From Verrucomicrobiota bacterium (lineage in GTDB: Bacteria > Verrucomicrobiota > Verrucomicrobiia > Verrucomicrobiales > DEV007), in NCBI GenBank assembly GCA_027618625.1, contig JAQCER010000115.1, positions 1 through 7,894 of the forward strand: a stretch of DNA of 7,894 nt, given 5' to 3'. The notes under the pieces are model-generated. The model was not told the origin of the DNA, did not search any database, and saw only the letters and a list, made by a program, of their open reading frames with translations. Shown in pieces: positions 1 to 7,572 of this stretch. A program made the position numbers and the translations under genes. Within the stretch, counting starts at the first letter, position 1. Each line of letters opens with the position of its first letter.

Positions 1-646
1 CAACGGCGAGGCGCTTGAGGATTTCCGTGCGGTTGACGGACAGGGCCGGGTGGTGGTCGAGCAGCTTGCGAAGAACACGAGCCGCTCCGAAATACTCCAG
101 ATCATCGAGCATGTAGCCGGCCAATTCGAAGGCGCTGTCATCGCCGATTGAGCTTAGGAAAAAGCGGGCGACAACTTCGCCAAGCGCCTGCCGTCGCTCT
201 GAAGTGGCTGCGGCGGCCAGCAAGGCTTCGGCATCGCCATCGGCTTTCAATTGATAAGCCTTCAGCGCTTCTTGAGGAAGTTGGGACAGTGTGGCTTCAA
301 TCTCGGAAACCACCGGCCTGAAAACCTGGTATTGGTAATCCCCCCGCGAGACTTTCCACTCTTCGCGAGTGAAGAGCGTGTCTGCACTGGTATCGAGTGC
401 CTTTTGCCAGAGCACAGTGGCCAGTTCATATCGCTCTTGGGTAACGAGATCATCCGCCTGAGCGAGGATATCACCGATCTCCTCGTTGGTTTTCAATTGC
501 GGCCCTCCCAACGCCTGAAGTGCATTTGGTGCGCCCGCCGGATTCTCTATTTCGATGTCACCAATCACGATTCCCTGCGCATGCACCGGTGATTCCAGCG
601 CGGTAAAAGTGGTCGCCGCGAATACGATCGCCGCCGCTCGTGCCAT
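1..646 (-). other. C-terminal extension of the VWA protein: signal-peptide-like helix plus PQQ-propeller-type N-terminal helical region
   Basis: An in-frame ATG at 646-644 (M785 of the long frame) begins a classic signal-peptide pattern: R787, a hydrophobic Ala/Ile/Val/Phe core to L801, and V805-H-A807 followed by Q as a possible cleavage site. The segment after it is helical, with YELATVLWQKALD, then FRPVVSEIEATLSQLPQEA, then FFLSSIGDDSAFELAGYML and AARVLRKLLDHHP. From memory, this order (two-helix repeat, 'RPV...LP.EAL..Y', 'F..S..GD.A...LG') is the N-terminal part of planctomycete PQQ-binding-like beta-propeller proteins. The propeller itself would lie beyond the left edge, so this assignment is tentative. 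The segment could be a separate gene starting at 646 (weak AGGG at 660-657, 10 bases upstream) if a stop upstream was lost. As the sequence stands, no stop separates it from the VWA protein. Confidence 0.55.
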
Positions 647-2998
647 CGATCTGCCGCCCTGACCGAAGGAAAGTGGCTTCACTGCTCGCCGTTGCGCGGC
701 AATCCACCAGCCGTAAAACAGTTCAACTGCCATCAGCGCGAGCACAGCGTAGAGCACGTAGCGCCAGATTCCGCTTTTCTCGGATTCTTCATCGAGCGCA
801 TTGAAGCTGTCTGGCGACTGAATGTATTCGACACCAGCCTGGGTCAGATCGCGCGTCACTGCTTCGCGAGAAGCGAGGGCAAGATCGCTTTCGGTAAGTT
901 CCAGGTTTGCCGCGTAGAGAATATCCTGTGGAGCGGAACCGTCCGTGGGACGGACAGACACCGTGTAAAATCCAGGTGTTGTGGTGTCCGCGAATTCAGC
1001 GATCCAATCAGTTGCGCCGGTGTCTGCACCTTCCGGTGGACGTGCCTGAATGGTGCGGCTCTCGGTGGAGGGTTCGGTAACTGTCACTTCCGGACGGAAT
1101 CGAGAGAGGTCGACTCTTTGGGAAATGGCTGAACCGACTCCAATCTCGCCTTCCCTGACATTGCTCTGCGCCACGTGGCGAGTGATCTCCTGCATGACTA
1201 CGAGGTAGCTGATATCCAGCGGCCAGTTACTCCAGTCGACATCCATAGAAGTAGTGATGGCGAGCACATTGCCTTTTCCAAACGGGCGCTCGACGATGGC
1301 TGGCGACTTGTCTTCGATACCGAAAGTTGCAAGCACGGCAGCCACAGCTGGTGTCGCCCCTTCGCCGACGGGTTCGGGTGTGGCGGCTGGATCGGGGAGT
1401 AATGCTTTCCACCACTGGAATACCTTCACGTTACTGCGCAGCGGATTCTGGCCGCCTTCGAACAACTTGAAAATGGCGTGCTGTGCATCCTGCGGATCAA
1501 AGTAGGTCCATGTCTGCTCCGTATCGTCGCCTTCCACCGAATCCAGTCTCACAGGCAGTAGTCCCTGGCCATCGCGGAACAGCCGGTCGTTCCAATCATT
1601 CTGGTCGATCTGATCTCCTAACGAAACCACTAAACCTCCGCCGCCACGCACCCAGTTTTCCAGAGCAACACGCCGGTCATCAGGAATGGCATACACGTTG
1701 CACAGATAAATCACCTGGAAAGGATCGAGTTCCAGCGTCGAAAACTCGCTCTCATCGACTACGGTTGTCGACACCCCCGAGCGCGTGTTGCCTCGAGGAG
1801 CCAGTGCTCGGGTCAGGAAGTAAGTTTCACTTTGTCCGAACGTTCCGGAAGGATCGCCGTCGACTACCAGCACTCGAATTCCCGGGGAAAGCCGCACGGG
1901 AAAGTAGCGCTCATCGTCGTCCGGCAGTGCGTCGGCGGTGGCTTGATCTGCGGTGGAAATGCGCGCAAGCAACTGGACCGGGGGCAGGGTAACAATCTCC
2001 GAATTTTCAGTTTCCGCTGGCACATCAGGGAGGGCAACATTGAACGTGGCAGTGGCGCTGCCCTTCGCTGGGATAGGCTCCAGATCTTCTGTCTGCGGCG
2101 CGCCGGTGCCAGCGGAGAGGCCAACCTTTACTCCGCCGATCTCGCGTTCGCTGAAGTTGCGGACGACGACTGAGAACCGCGTCATAATACCGGCGACCAA
2201 CGCGACATCTGCAGGCGTTACAGCTTCGATTGCCAGGTTGCCACGCTGCTCGCCAGCAAGGTCGATCACCCAGGCGCCGTTTGCCCTTTCGCCGATGCGT
2301 TGCATGGATTCGAGCAGAGTTGCGTCAATTCCCGGCTCTTTCGCCGATGCCCAGTCCTTTGCCCGCATATCCGTGATGACATAGACGGTCTGATTCACAG
2401 CGCGCCCGGTTCCACTGGCCAGAATTTTTTCCACTTCAACGAGAGCACCGGCGAGGTCTCCCACACTGGGGCTGGGGAGGAGATCTTTCAGTTCTTCAAG
2501 GATCTGACTGGTGACATCTTCGGTAAGTGGAACGCCATTGAACAGGGGCTCGGCAGGCTTCGAAGTAAGCAGAATGGTGACGGAATCTGCCGCATCGCCA
2601 GTGGCCAGGTCGCTGATCCAGTTGCGCAGAAGCTTGCTGGCTTCCTCTGCTGGCGATGAAACGCCCGAGCGCGCCTTCATGCTGAGCGAATCATCCAGCA
2701 CGATGATGCGATCCGTGCGTGCATCGCCGAGTGCATCACCCGCAGCGCCCTCGTCGAAAAAAGGCTGGGCCAGTGCAGCGCCGAACAGCGCCACGATCAG
2801 GCACCGCATCGCCAGCAGCAGCAGTTCTTCGAGCTTCACTCGCCGCCGCCGAATCTTGTAAGCCCGCCGCAGGAATTCCATCGCTGCCCAATCGACACGC
2901 TTGAACCGTCGCTTATTCAGAATGTGAATAAGGATCGGAGCCGCCGTGGCGATGAGGCCGGCGACTGCGAGGGCTGGTATGGAAAAACTTGGAAACAA
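1..2998 (-). CDS. BatA-like double-transmembrane VWA protein fused in frame to a secreted PQQ-type N-terminal region (3' end off window)
   Basis: I translated the minus strand row by row. The frame stays open from 2998 to the left edge, at least 999 codons. Residues 1-80 are a BatA-type N-terminal double-transmembrane region: a hydrophobic helix around 8-27, a basic stretch rich in R/K (28-55) and a second helix around 59-77. A VWA domain follows, with MIDAS-like D102-D-S104-L-S106 and a later VITD ending at D210. Around 393-560 there is a class I glutamine-amidotransferase-like fold (IRVLVVDGDPSG, then FQVIYLCNV and WVRGGGGLVVSLGD), typical of planctomycete versions. FGKGNVLAITTSMDVDW (about 593-609) also matches that family. 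A third membrane helix lies at 744-766, followed by basic residues, where such proteins usually end. Here translation continues into a secreted-type segment (see 1-646). The start is TTG, the only ATG/GTG/TTG in frame before M40, 21 bases after the DUF58 stop. Family knowledge: it acts in the membrane as partner of MoxR and DUF58. The VWA identity is firm; the fusion is seen but unexplained. Confidence 0.85.
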   Translation of the reverse strand, partial: MFPSFSIPALAVAGLIATAAPILIHILNKRRFKRVDWAAMEFLRRAYKIRRRRVKLEELLLLAMRCLIVALFGAALAQPFFDEGAAGDALGDARTDRIIVLDDSLSMKARSGVSSPAEEASKLLRNWISDLATGDAADSVTILLTSKPAEPLFNGVPLTEDVTSQILEELKDLLPSPSVGDLAGALVEVEKILASGTGRAVNQTVYVITDMRAKDWASAKEPGIDATLLESMQRIGERANGAWVIDLAGEQRGNLAIEAVTPADVALVAGIMTRFSVVVRNFSEREIGGVKVGLSAGTGAPQTEDLEPIPAKGSATATFNVALPDVPAETENSEIVTLPPVQLLARISTADQATADALPDDDERYFPVRLSPGIRVLVVDGDPSGTFGQSETYFLTRALAPRGNTRSGVSTTVVDESEFSTLELDPFQVIYLCNVYAIPDDRRVALENWVRGGGGLVVSLGDQIDQNDWNDRLFRDGQGLLPVRLDSVEGDDTEQTWTYFDPQDAQHAIFKLFEGGQNPLRSNVKVFQWWKALLPDPAATPEPVGEGATPAVAAVLATFGIEDKSPAIVERPFGKGNVLAITTSMDVDWSNWPLDISYLVVMQEITRHVAQSNVREGEIGVGSAISQRVDLSRFRPEVTVTEPSTESRTIQARPPEGADTGATDWIAEFADTTTPGFYTVSVRPTDGSAPQDILYAANLELTESDLALASREAVTRDLTQAGVEYIQSPDSFNALDEESEKSGIWRYVLYAVLALMAVELFYGWWIAAQRRAVKPLSFGQGGRSMARAAAIVFAATTFTALESPVHAQGIVIGDIEIENPAGAPNALQALGGPQLKTNEEIGDILAQADDLVTQERYELATVLWQKALDTSADTLFTREEWKVSRGDYQYQVFRPVVSEIEATLSQLPQEALKAYQLKADGDAEALLAAAATSERRQALGEVVARFFLSSIGDDSAFELAGYMLDDLEYFGAARVLRKLLDHHPALSVNRTEILKRLAV
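2996..2998 (-). promoter_or_regulatory. TTG start codon of the VWA gene
   Basis: Between the DUF58 stop (3022-3020) and M40 of the VWA protein, the only canonical start codon in frame is this TTG. Starting at M40 would remove the first membrane helix and much of the BatA-type region. No Shine-Dalgarno match is visible in the 21-base gap, so translation may depend on ribosomes finishing DUF58. The DUF58 stop is in the same frame as this start. Confidence 0.65.
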
Positions 2999-3019
2999 AT
3001 TGTTAAAAAGGTGGTTCTG

Positions 3020-3928
3020 TCAGGATTTGCGCGATTTGCTCTTGCGGAAGTTCAGGTATTCGGACAAGACGGCATCGAGTGGCAGCTTTGTGTTCACCAA
3101 TCGATAGTCGACACCGATCGATGCGCAGGTTTTCTGCGTCGCCTTCAGGAACTGCTCCACTTCATTGAGGTATGCCTGGTGGAGCGCTCGCGGATCCGCC
3201 TCGATTTCGTCTTCAACATCTTCCAGCCCGATGAATCGCGTGTTCTCGTCGAAGGGGAAGGTCAGTTCATCGTCATGCATGATGTGAAACAGGATGACGT
3301 CATGCTTGCGCAGGCGGAACTGTTGAAGCGCATCCTTCAGCGTTTTTTCATCGACCATCAGGTCAGAAAATATGGCGACGATGCCGCGCCGACGGATCTG
3401 CCCGGCAAGGCTGACGAAGACATCGCTGACATCGGTAGCATCGCTCGGCTCCAGTTGTTCCAGCGTATGCACCATTTGCCGCAGATGGTTGCTGCGGGAG
3501 CTGGCTGGAAGGACGTCTTTGATCTTGTTGTTGAAGGTCACCAACCCGACTGCGTCCTGTTGTTGCTGGAGCAAATGCGCCAGTGCAGCAGCTGCCGTGG
3601 CTGCGTAGTCGAACTTTGACCACTTGGGGGCACCGTAAGCCATCGACTTGCTGGCATCGATGATTAAGGTGCACTTGAGGTTGGTCTCCTCTTCGTATTC
3701 CTTGATGTAAAGCCGGTCTGTTTTCGACCACACTTTCCAGTCAATGTGTTTCAATTCGTCGCCAGGCGCATACTCGCGGTGACCGGCGAATTCAATCGCA
3801 AAGCCATTGTACGGGCTGCGATGCATGCCGGTGATGAAGCCTTCGACCACCATGCGCGCGCGTATTTCGAGCCGCTTGATGCGGTCGAGCACTTCTGGAT
3901 TGAGGTAGCTCACGGGCTTGGTTGACAT
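3020..3928 (-). CDS. DUF58 family protein with VWA-type metal site
   Basis: This is a DUF58 protein of about 302 residues, the usual short cytoplasmic form without membrane helices. Numbering from the GTG codon at 3931, the DUF58 signature YAPGDELKHIDWKVWSKTD lies at 54-72 and is followed by RLYIKEYEEET. A VWA-like fold comes next, with a MIDAS motif D92-A-S94-K-S96 after the strand TLII, T166 in SDATDVSD, and D190 after the strand IVAIFS. Family knowledge: DUF58 proteins are encoded beside MoxR ATPases and are thought to act as their metal-dependent adaptor or client. Start choice: GTG (3931) and ATG (3928) are adjacent in frame; I chose ATG. Neither has a clear Shine-Dalgarno site. The gap to the MoxR stop is 19 bases, and the VWA gene follows 21 bases downstream. 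The family call is firm; the biological target is unknown. Confidence 0.95.
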   Translation of the reverse strand: MSTKPVSYLNPEVLDRIKRLEIRARMVVEGFITGMHRSPYNGFAIEFAGHREYAPGDELKHIDWKVWSKTDRLYIKEYEEETNLKCTLIIDASKSMAYGAPKWSKFDYAATAAAALAHLLQQQQDAVGLVTFNNKIKDVLPASSRSNHLRQMVHTLEQLEPSDATDVSDVFVSLAGQIRRRGIVAIFSDLMVDEKTLKDALQQFRLRKHDVILFHIMHDDELTFPFDENTRFIGLEDVEDEIEADPRALHQAYLNEVEQFLKATQKTCASIGVDYRLVNTKLPLDAVLSEYLNFRKSKSRKS

Positions 3929-3947
3929 CACTCGGAAATGCGTGCGC

Positions 3948-5006
3948 TCAAGCAGCGGTCAGTGCTGGTTTCAGCTCTGGAACGACTTCATCTTTGTCCG
4001 CGCGCTCGGAAACGTGTTCGAGAAGTTTGTCGACAACATGATCGCTGGTGATGCCGCTCGACTCTGCTCCAAATGTCGTGATCAGGCGATGGCGCAACAC
4101 GGCGTGAGCTACGGATTTGAGATCCGCACTGGAGGCGGCGGACCTGCCGTTCATGACGGCCCGTGCCTTTGCTCCCAGCAGCAGGAATTGCACGGCACGC
4201 GGTCCGGCACCCCAGCTGAGGAAGTCACGGATGAACTCAGGAACATTACCTTCCAACACGCGGGTCGAGCGCACCAGTCGCAGTGCGTAATGAATCACAT
4301 GTGCAGGAACCGGCACCCGGCGCACAAGTTTTTGAATGTTGCTGATCTCTTCGCCAGACAACACGGGCATCACTTCAGTGTCTACCTGTGACGTAGTCGT
4401 TGATGCGACCTGATACTCTTCATCATAGGATGGATATTTCACGAACACTTTGAACATGAAGCGGTCCTGTTGTGCCTCTGGAAGAGTGTAAGTGCCCTCT
4501 TGCTCGATCGGGTTCTGAGTGGCGAGCACGAAGAAAGGATCAGGCAGGCGGTGGCGTTTTCCTCCCACGGTCACCTGCCGTTCCTGCATCGCCTCAAGCA
4601 GAGCTGCCTGCGTCTTCGGCGGGGTTCGGTTGATTTCGTCGGCGAGAATGATGTTGGCAAAAATCGGGCCGTTGATGAATCGGAACTCGCGTGCACCAGA
4701 CAATTTGTCCTCCTGTAAGATTTCTGTTCCGGTGATGTCCGATGGCATCAAGTCCGGCGTGAACTGAACTCGGTTGAAAGACATCTTCAGGGAATCCGCA
4801 AGCGTGCTCACCATCAGGGTCTTCGCCAGCCCAGGCACACCTTCGAGCATGCAGTGGCCGCGGGCGAAGATCGCCATCAGCAACTGGTCGATGACCTCGT
4901 GTTGCCCGATAATTACTTTTGCCAGCTCGGTGCGCACTTTGCCGGTGGCTTCCTTCACCGCTGCCAACTGCTGGAGGTCTTCGTCGTTCATGTTTTCGTC
5001 TGCCAT
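3948..5006 (-). CDS. MoxR family AAA+ ATPase
   Basis: This is a 352-residue MoxR-type AAA+ ATPase, normal length for the family. Key motifs in order: IIGQHEVID (32-40), Walker A GVPGLAKT (56-63), the DLMPSDITG loop typical of MoxR (85-93), Walker B IILADEINR (119-127), sensor 1 ATQNP (162-166), arginine-finger region LPEAQQDRF (175-183, R182), and sensor 2 GAGPRA (266-271). All catalytic positions look intact, so an active ATPase is expected. Family knowledge: MoxR ATPases act in the cytoplasm as chaperone-like remodellers working with VWA proteins, here the next two genes. The start ATG (5006) lies 23 bases after the HEAT-protein stop. A second in-frame ATG at codon 6 is possible. No strong Shine-Dalgarno site is visible. 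The open frame extends upstream to about 5261, but that extension lies inside the HEAT gene in another frame and does not resemble MoxR. Confidence 0.97.
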   Translation of the reverse strand: MADENMNDEDLQQLAAVKEATGKVRTELAKVIIGQHEVIDQLLMAIFARGHCMLEGVPGLAKTLMVSTLADSLKMSFNRVQFTPDLMPSDITGTEILQEDKLSGAREFRFINGPIFANIILADEINRTPPKTQAALLEAMQERQVTVGGKRHRLPDPFFVLATQNPIEQEGTYTLPEAQQDRFMFKVFVKYPSYDEEYQVASTTTSQVDTEVMPVLSGEEISNIQKLVRRVPVPAHVIHYALRLVRSTRVLEGNVPEFIRDFLSWGAGPRAVQFLLLGAKARAVMNGRSAASSADLKSVAHAVLRHRLITTFGAESSGITSDHVVDKLLEHVSERADKDEVVPELKPALTAA

Positions 5007-5029
5007 AAGAATTGTGTAAGGGTAAAATT

Positions 5030-5995
5030 TCAGGCTCCGTCGAAGTGGAGAGTCGCGGTAGGTGCCTCTTTTTCGAGCCATGTCTGCCACTGCTCGATCG
5101 ACGGGCGGCGCACCTCCGGCGTGTGTCCGGCACGGTAGCCGAAACTCTGTCCTGTTAGTTTTTTGAGGATGTTCACGCTGTTGAATCGTATATGGGTATC
5201 GTGCTTCTGGTAGTCGTCCGGAAGTGTCGTGTCGAGCAGCGAGATGAATGCGGACAAACATTCGCCCGATTTCAGCTCGTAAAATGCCAGGGCCGCGTGA
5301 AATCGTACCCGCGGATCCGGGTCGGTGAGCAGGGGACGCAAGTCGGGGATAGCTTCGGCACCTTTCATCGACGCCAGGCCCTGACAGGCGATGGCGCGGG
5401 CAGTTGCTTCTGGCAGTGAAATGCCACGCCGGAGCACCTCAACATCGTTTTTGGTCGCCGTGCGATCGATCGCTGCGCGCACCGCGTCCCAGACGGATCG
5501 TTGTTTGACGGGAACTGAATTCGCAGCGTGCAAAAGAACTGCCGTCAGCCCCTCATAGCCTTCAGTGCTGATGGCAGACGCGGCCAGATAGAGCAGGAAT
5601 TCCCGCCTCGTCGCGGTGTTGAGATGCAGCACCTCGCAGATACGCCGGCGCTTTTCAATCGTCAGCTCGGCTTTGTTGAATTCCAGGGTCAGGCGCTCGT
5701 GAGGGAGGGATGCCATGCGCATCAGCGTGGCTGTCGCCGCATCTCTGGTGGCGAACGCTTCGGCATCCAGCTCCATGAGTGCCTGGTCGAATTCCGCTTC
5801 CCTTTCGGGCGTCCAGACCAGATCCGAAAGGCAACGCTCGACGCCGCTCCGCGTATGATCGTAACCCAACGCATCGAGCGTGGTACTATTGGCTTCGTCC
5901 CCACTCGCGATAGCCTTCGGCAGCAGGACTGCGACCACTACTAGCGCCAGCAGCAGCAGCTTTTCAAGCACTGGACTGTAAGCTGAGCGGATCAC
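5030..5995 (-). CDS. Secreted or membrane-anchored HEAT-repeat protein
   Basis: The product has 321 residues. A hydrophobic stretch at 11-30 (LLLLALVVVAVLLPKAIA) after a short N-terminus with K12 looks like a signal peptide or single anchor, so the rest is probably periplasmic. Residues 58-100 contain the pattern 'LDAEAFATRDAATATLMRMA', common at the start of planctomycete HEAT-type proteins. Helical repeats run from about 165 to 280; the clearest HEAT unit is AIPDLRPLLTDPDPRVRFHAALAFYEL split over 215-241, with the D-P-R-V/R turn. The end, LTGQSFGY followed by a Trp-rich segment (W303, W306), is a recurring tail of this class. HEAT repeats bind proteins, and no catalytic site is seen. The GTG start overlaps the previous stop by 4 bases (GTGA), with GGAAG at 6004-6000 just upstream. 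Its place directly before moxR suggests it serves the same system, but that is inference. Confidence 0.85.
   Translation of the reverse strand: MIRSAYSPVLEKLLLLALVVVAVLLPKAIASGDEANSTTLDALGYDHTRSGVERCLSDLVWTPEREAEFDQALMELDAEAFATRDAATATLMRMASLPHERLTLEFNKAELTIEKRRRICEVLHLNTATRREFLLYLAASAISTEGYEGLTAVLLHAANSVPVKQRSVWDAVRAAIDRTATKNDVEVLRRGISLPEATARAIACQGLASMKGAEAIPDLRPLLTDPDPRVRFHAALAFYELKSGECLSAFISLLDTTLPDDYQKHDTHIRFNSVNILKKLTGQSFGYRAGHTPEVRRPSIEQWQTWLEKEAPTATLHFDGA
5992..5995 (-). other. GTGA start/stop overlap (translational coupling)
   Basis: The GTG start of the HEAT gene (5995-5993) and the TGA stop of the preceding gene (5994-5992) share bases. This arrangement is typical of coupled translation within one transcript. 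Confidence 0.85.
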
Positions 5996-7572
5996 TTTTC
6001 TTCCGGGGCAAGCACCCGATCGACGTTTATGAATTGCCCGCCGAATATGGAGCCGGTGGTGATCCCTTCGTTCAGGGTCAACAGCTGCTGGGGCGTTAGT
6101 ATTTCTTTCAGACGTGCGTCATTGCTACGCACGATGTTGCTGAAGCCATTCACGATCCGATAGTAAGAGGAAATCGGATTATTATTGGCCGGATAGCTTT
6201 TTTCGGTCGCGGGATCGGTAGCGATTTCGCGGAGCAGGCTCAGAATCTTCGGGCGCTGTTCTTCTGTAAAGAACACCCCACAGTCCAGATTCGCGTAGAA
6301 CATTTCGATCGTGGTCGAAAGACGTACATCCTCCCGTTGCTTCACGAAGGTGGAATACTTCGCAAGTTGGTCGGGAGTGAGGATCGCAGCGAACGTTTCG
6401 ATCAATTCTTCGTCGTCCGCCAGAGAAATCTTGTTCTGATAGATTTCATTGCGCAATAGATTTTGCGCAGCCTGATCAGCATCTGCGCTGCGTTTTTCGA
6501 CCGATTGGCGTAACCGTCCGACCGCGTCATTGGCTGCCAGGACAAGCTCCTCAACCTGGTCGCTATTGATGCCAATAAAGCGCGGCAGCGATTCCAGCAG
6601 GTGTCTCAGCCTCGACTGCTCTGGCTGGATCCGACTGTCGAAGATGGACAGCACTGAAGCCGGTTGCCCGACGGCGATCGGGGCGATTTGGTCCGCAACC
6701 GCGGGCTCTGCGAGCTTTGCCATTTCTAGCTGTTCTGCCTGCCGGGCTTCCTGCTGATCCAGCGCGGCGAATTCCGCAGCCGTTAACCCTAACAATTCCA
6801 CATCCAGCACCAGATCGCTGCTGTCTCCGTCTGCCTGGTGAACACTGACGCAGAGCACATTATCGCCGTCGTTCAGCACATTGGAGTCGACCTCAAACGG
6901 GACAAATCTCTGCTCCAACCCGGACGATGCCCCGGCCTTCACGATGGGGCGTGTGGATTCCTTGATTCTCCCCTCCGGCATCCGAATGCGTTGAATCTCT
7001 GTCCCATTCAAATAGAATACGGCGCCGTCATCCACGCTCGCGCGCATCACCCAGGTAGAACTGGTCTCTTTTTTGACCGCAAACTCAAGCCTGAAGAACG
7101 CGGCCGGGTGTTTGTTCGCCTCGATACCAAAATCGATTTTGGTCACCACGCTGTCTTCACCATATCCCAGTGGCGCTCTCCCTTTCTTCCACTTGGAAGC
7201 ATCAAAGTCCGCATGGATCCATTCGTCTGGTGGTCCGGCAGCAGTGTCCAGATAGCGCCACTCTGATTCGCCGCTGGCAATGGTGCGGCGCTTTCCCAGC
7301 CATACGTCCGTTTCGACCGGGGGCAGCTTCATTTCTCCCGCACGTTCTTCGGATGGAACGCTGAAGAGCGAATTCAGCCGTGTTATGGTCGCAAAGGTTC
7401 TCGGGACGATTCCGCCCTCTGGGGAGGGGCCATGGGCGGATGCGATCGCTACTTGCCCAAAAGACGCCGTCGGAATCCCCACCAAAGCCAGCGCGAACGC
7501 TGCTGGGAGATTTGCACTGAGCATGCGTCTACGAATGGAAAAAAACACCGATGGTAACGCTAACTCATTCAT
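5992..7572 (-). CDS. Secreted beta-sandwich protein with LTxxQ-rich helical C-terminus
   Basis: The product has 526 residues and no assigned function. Residues 1-40 are a signal peptide: R14-R-R16, then a hydrophobic core (about 22-35) ending near ASFGQ. M17 is a possible alternative start that keeps the hydrophobic core. Residues 98-262 form a predicted jelly-roll beta-sandwich: WRYLD, FDASKWKKGRAPLGYG, FFRLEFAV, DDGAVFYLNGTEI (181-193), RMPEG, NVLCVSVHQ and SSDLVLDVELLG. From memory, this module is common in secreted planctomycete and verrucomicrobial proteins, often beside other domains, and may bind carbohydrate. An Ala/Glu/Gln-rich helix (263-290), possibly a coiled coil, leads to a helical region (320-515). 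That region contains three LTxxQ-like motifs: LTPDQ (398-402), FTEEQ (435-439) and LTPQQ (492-496), recalling Spy/CpxP-type periplasmic proteins. Start ATG 7572 has GGAG 8 bases upstream and overlaps the previous stop; the stop overlaps the HEAT start. Confidence 0.8.
   Translation of the reverse strand: MNELALPSVFFSIRRRMLSANLPAAFALALVGIPTASFGQVAIASAHGPSPEGGIVPRTFATITRLNSLFSVPSEERAGEMKLPPVETDVWLGKRRTIASGESEWRYLDTAAGPPDEWIHADFDASKWKKGRAPLGYGEDSVVTKIDFGIEANKHPAAFFRLEFAVKKETSSTWVMRASVDDGAVFYLNGTEIQRIRMPEGRIKESTRPIVKAGASSGLEQRFVPFEVDSNVLNDGDNVLCVSVHQADGDSSDLVLDVELLGLTAAEFAALDQQEARQAEQLEMAKLAEPAVADQIAPIAVGQPASVLSIFDSRIQPEQSRLRHLLESLPRFIGINSDQVEELVLAANDAVGRLRQSVEKRSADADQAAQNLLRNEIYQNKISLADDEELIETFAAILTPDQLAKYSTFVKQREDVRLSTTIEMFYANLDCGVFFTEEQRPKILSLLREIATDPATEKSYPANNNPISSYYRIVNGFSNIVRSNDARLKEILTPQQLLTLNEGITTGSIFGGQFINVDRVLAPEEK
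7569..7572 (-). other. ATGA start/stop overlap (translational coupling)
   Basis: The ATG start at 7572-7570 and the TGA stop of the upstream gene at 7571-7569 overlap. This supports the acidic reading frame of the upstream gene and places both genes on one transcript. Confidence 0.75.

Noticed and set aside
262..474. Short minus-strand frame of 70 codons inside the C-terminal extension
   Set aside because: It is out of frame with the long VWA reading frame, which shows the recognisable helical motifs.
692..1132. Plus-strand open frames over 251-2904
   Set aside because: All lie opposite the continuous minus-strand VWA frame, whose domain motifs account for the region.
2924..3619. Plus-strand open frame of 231 codons
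   Set aside because: It lies opposite the DUF58 gene, whose motifs are unmistakable. The antisense product resembles nothing known.
5007..5261. N-terminal extension of MoxR to give a 437-residue protein
   Set aside because: The added 85 residues lie in another frame of the HEAT-repeat gene, are not MoxR-like, and would give a 258-base overlap. The ATG at 5006 gives normal MoxR length.
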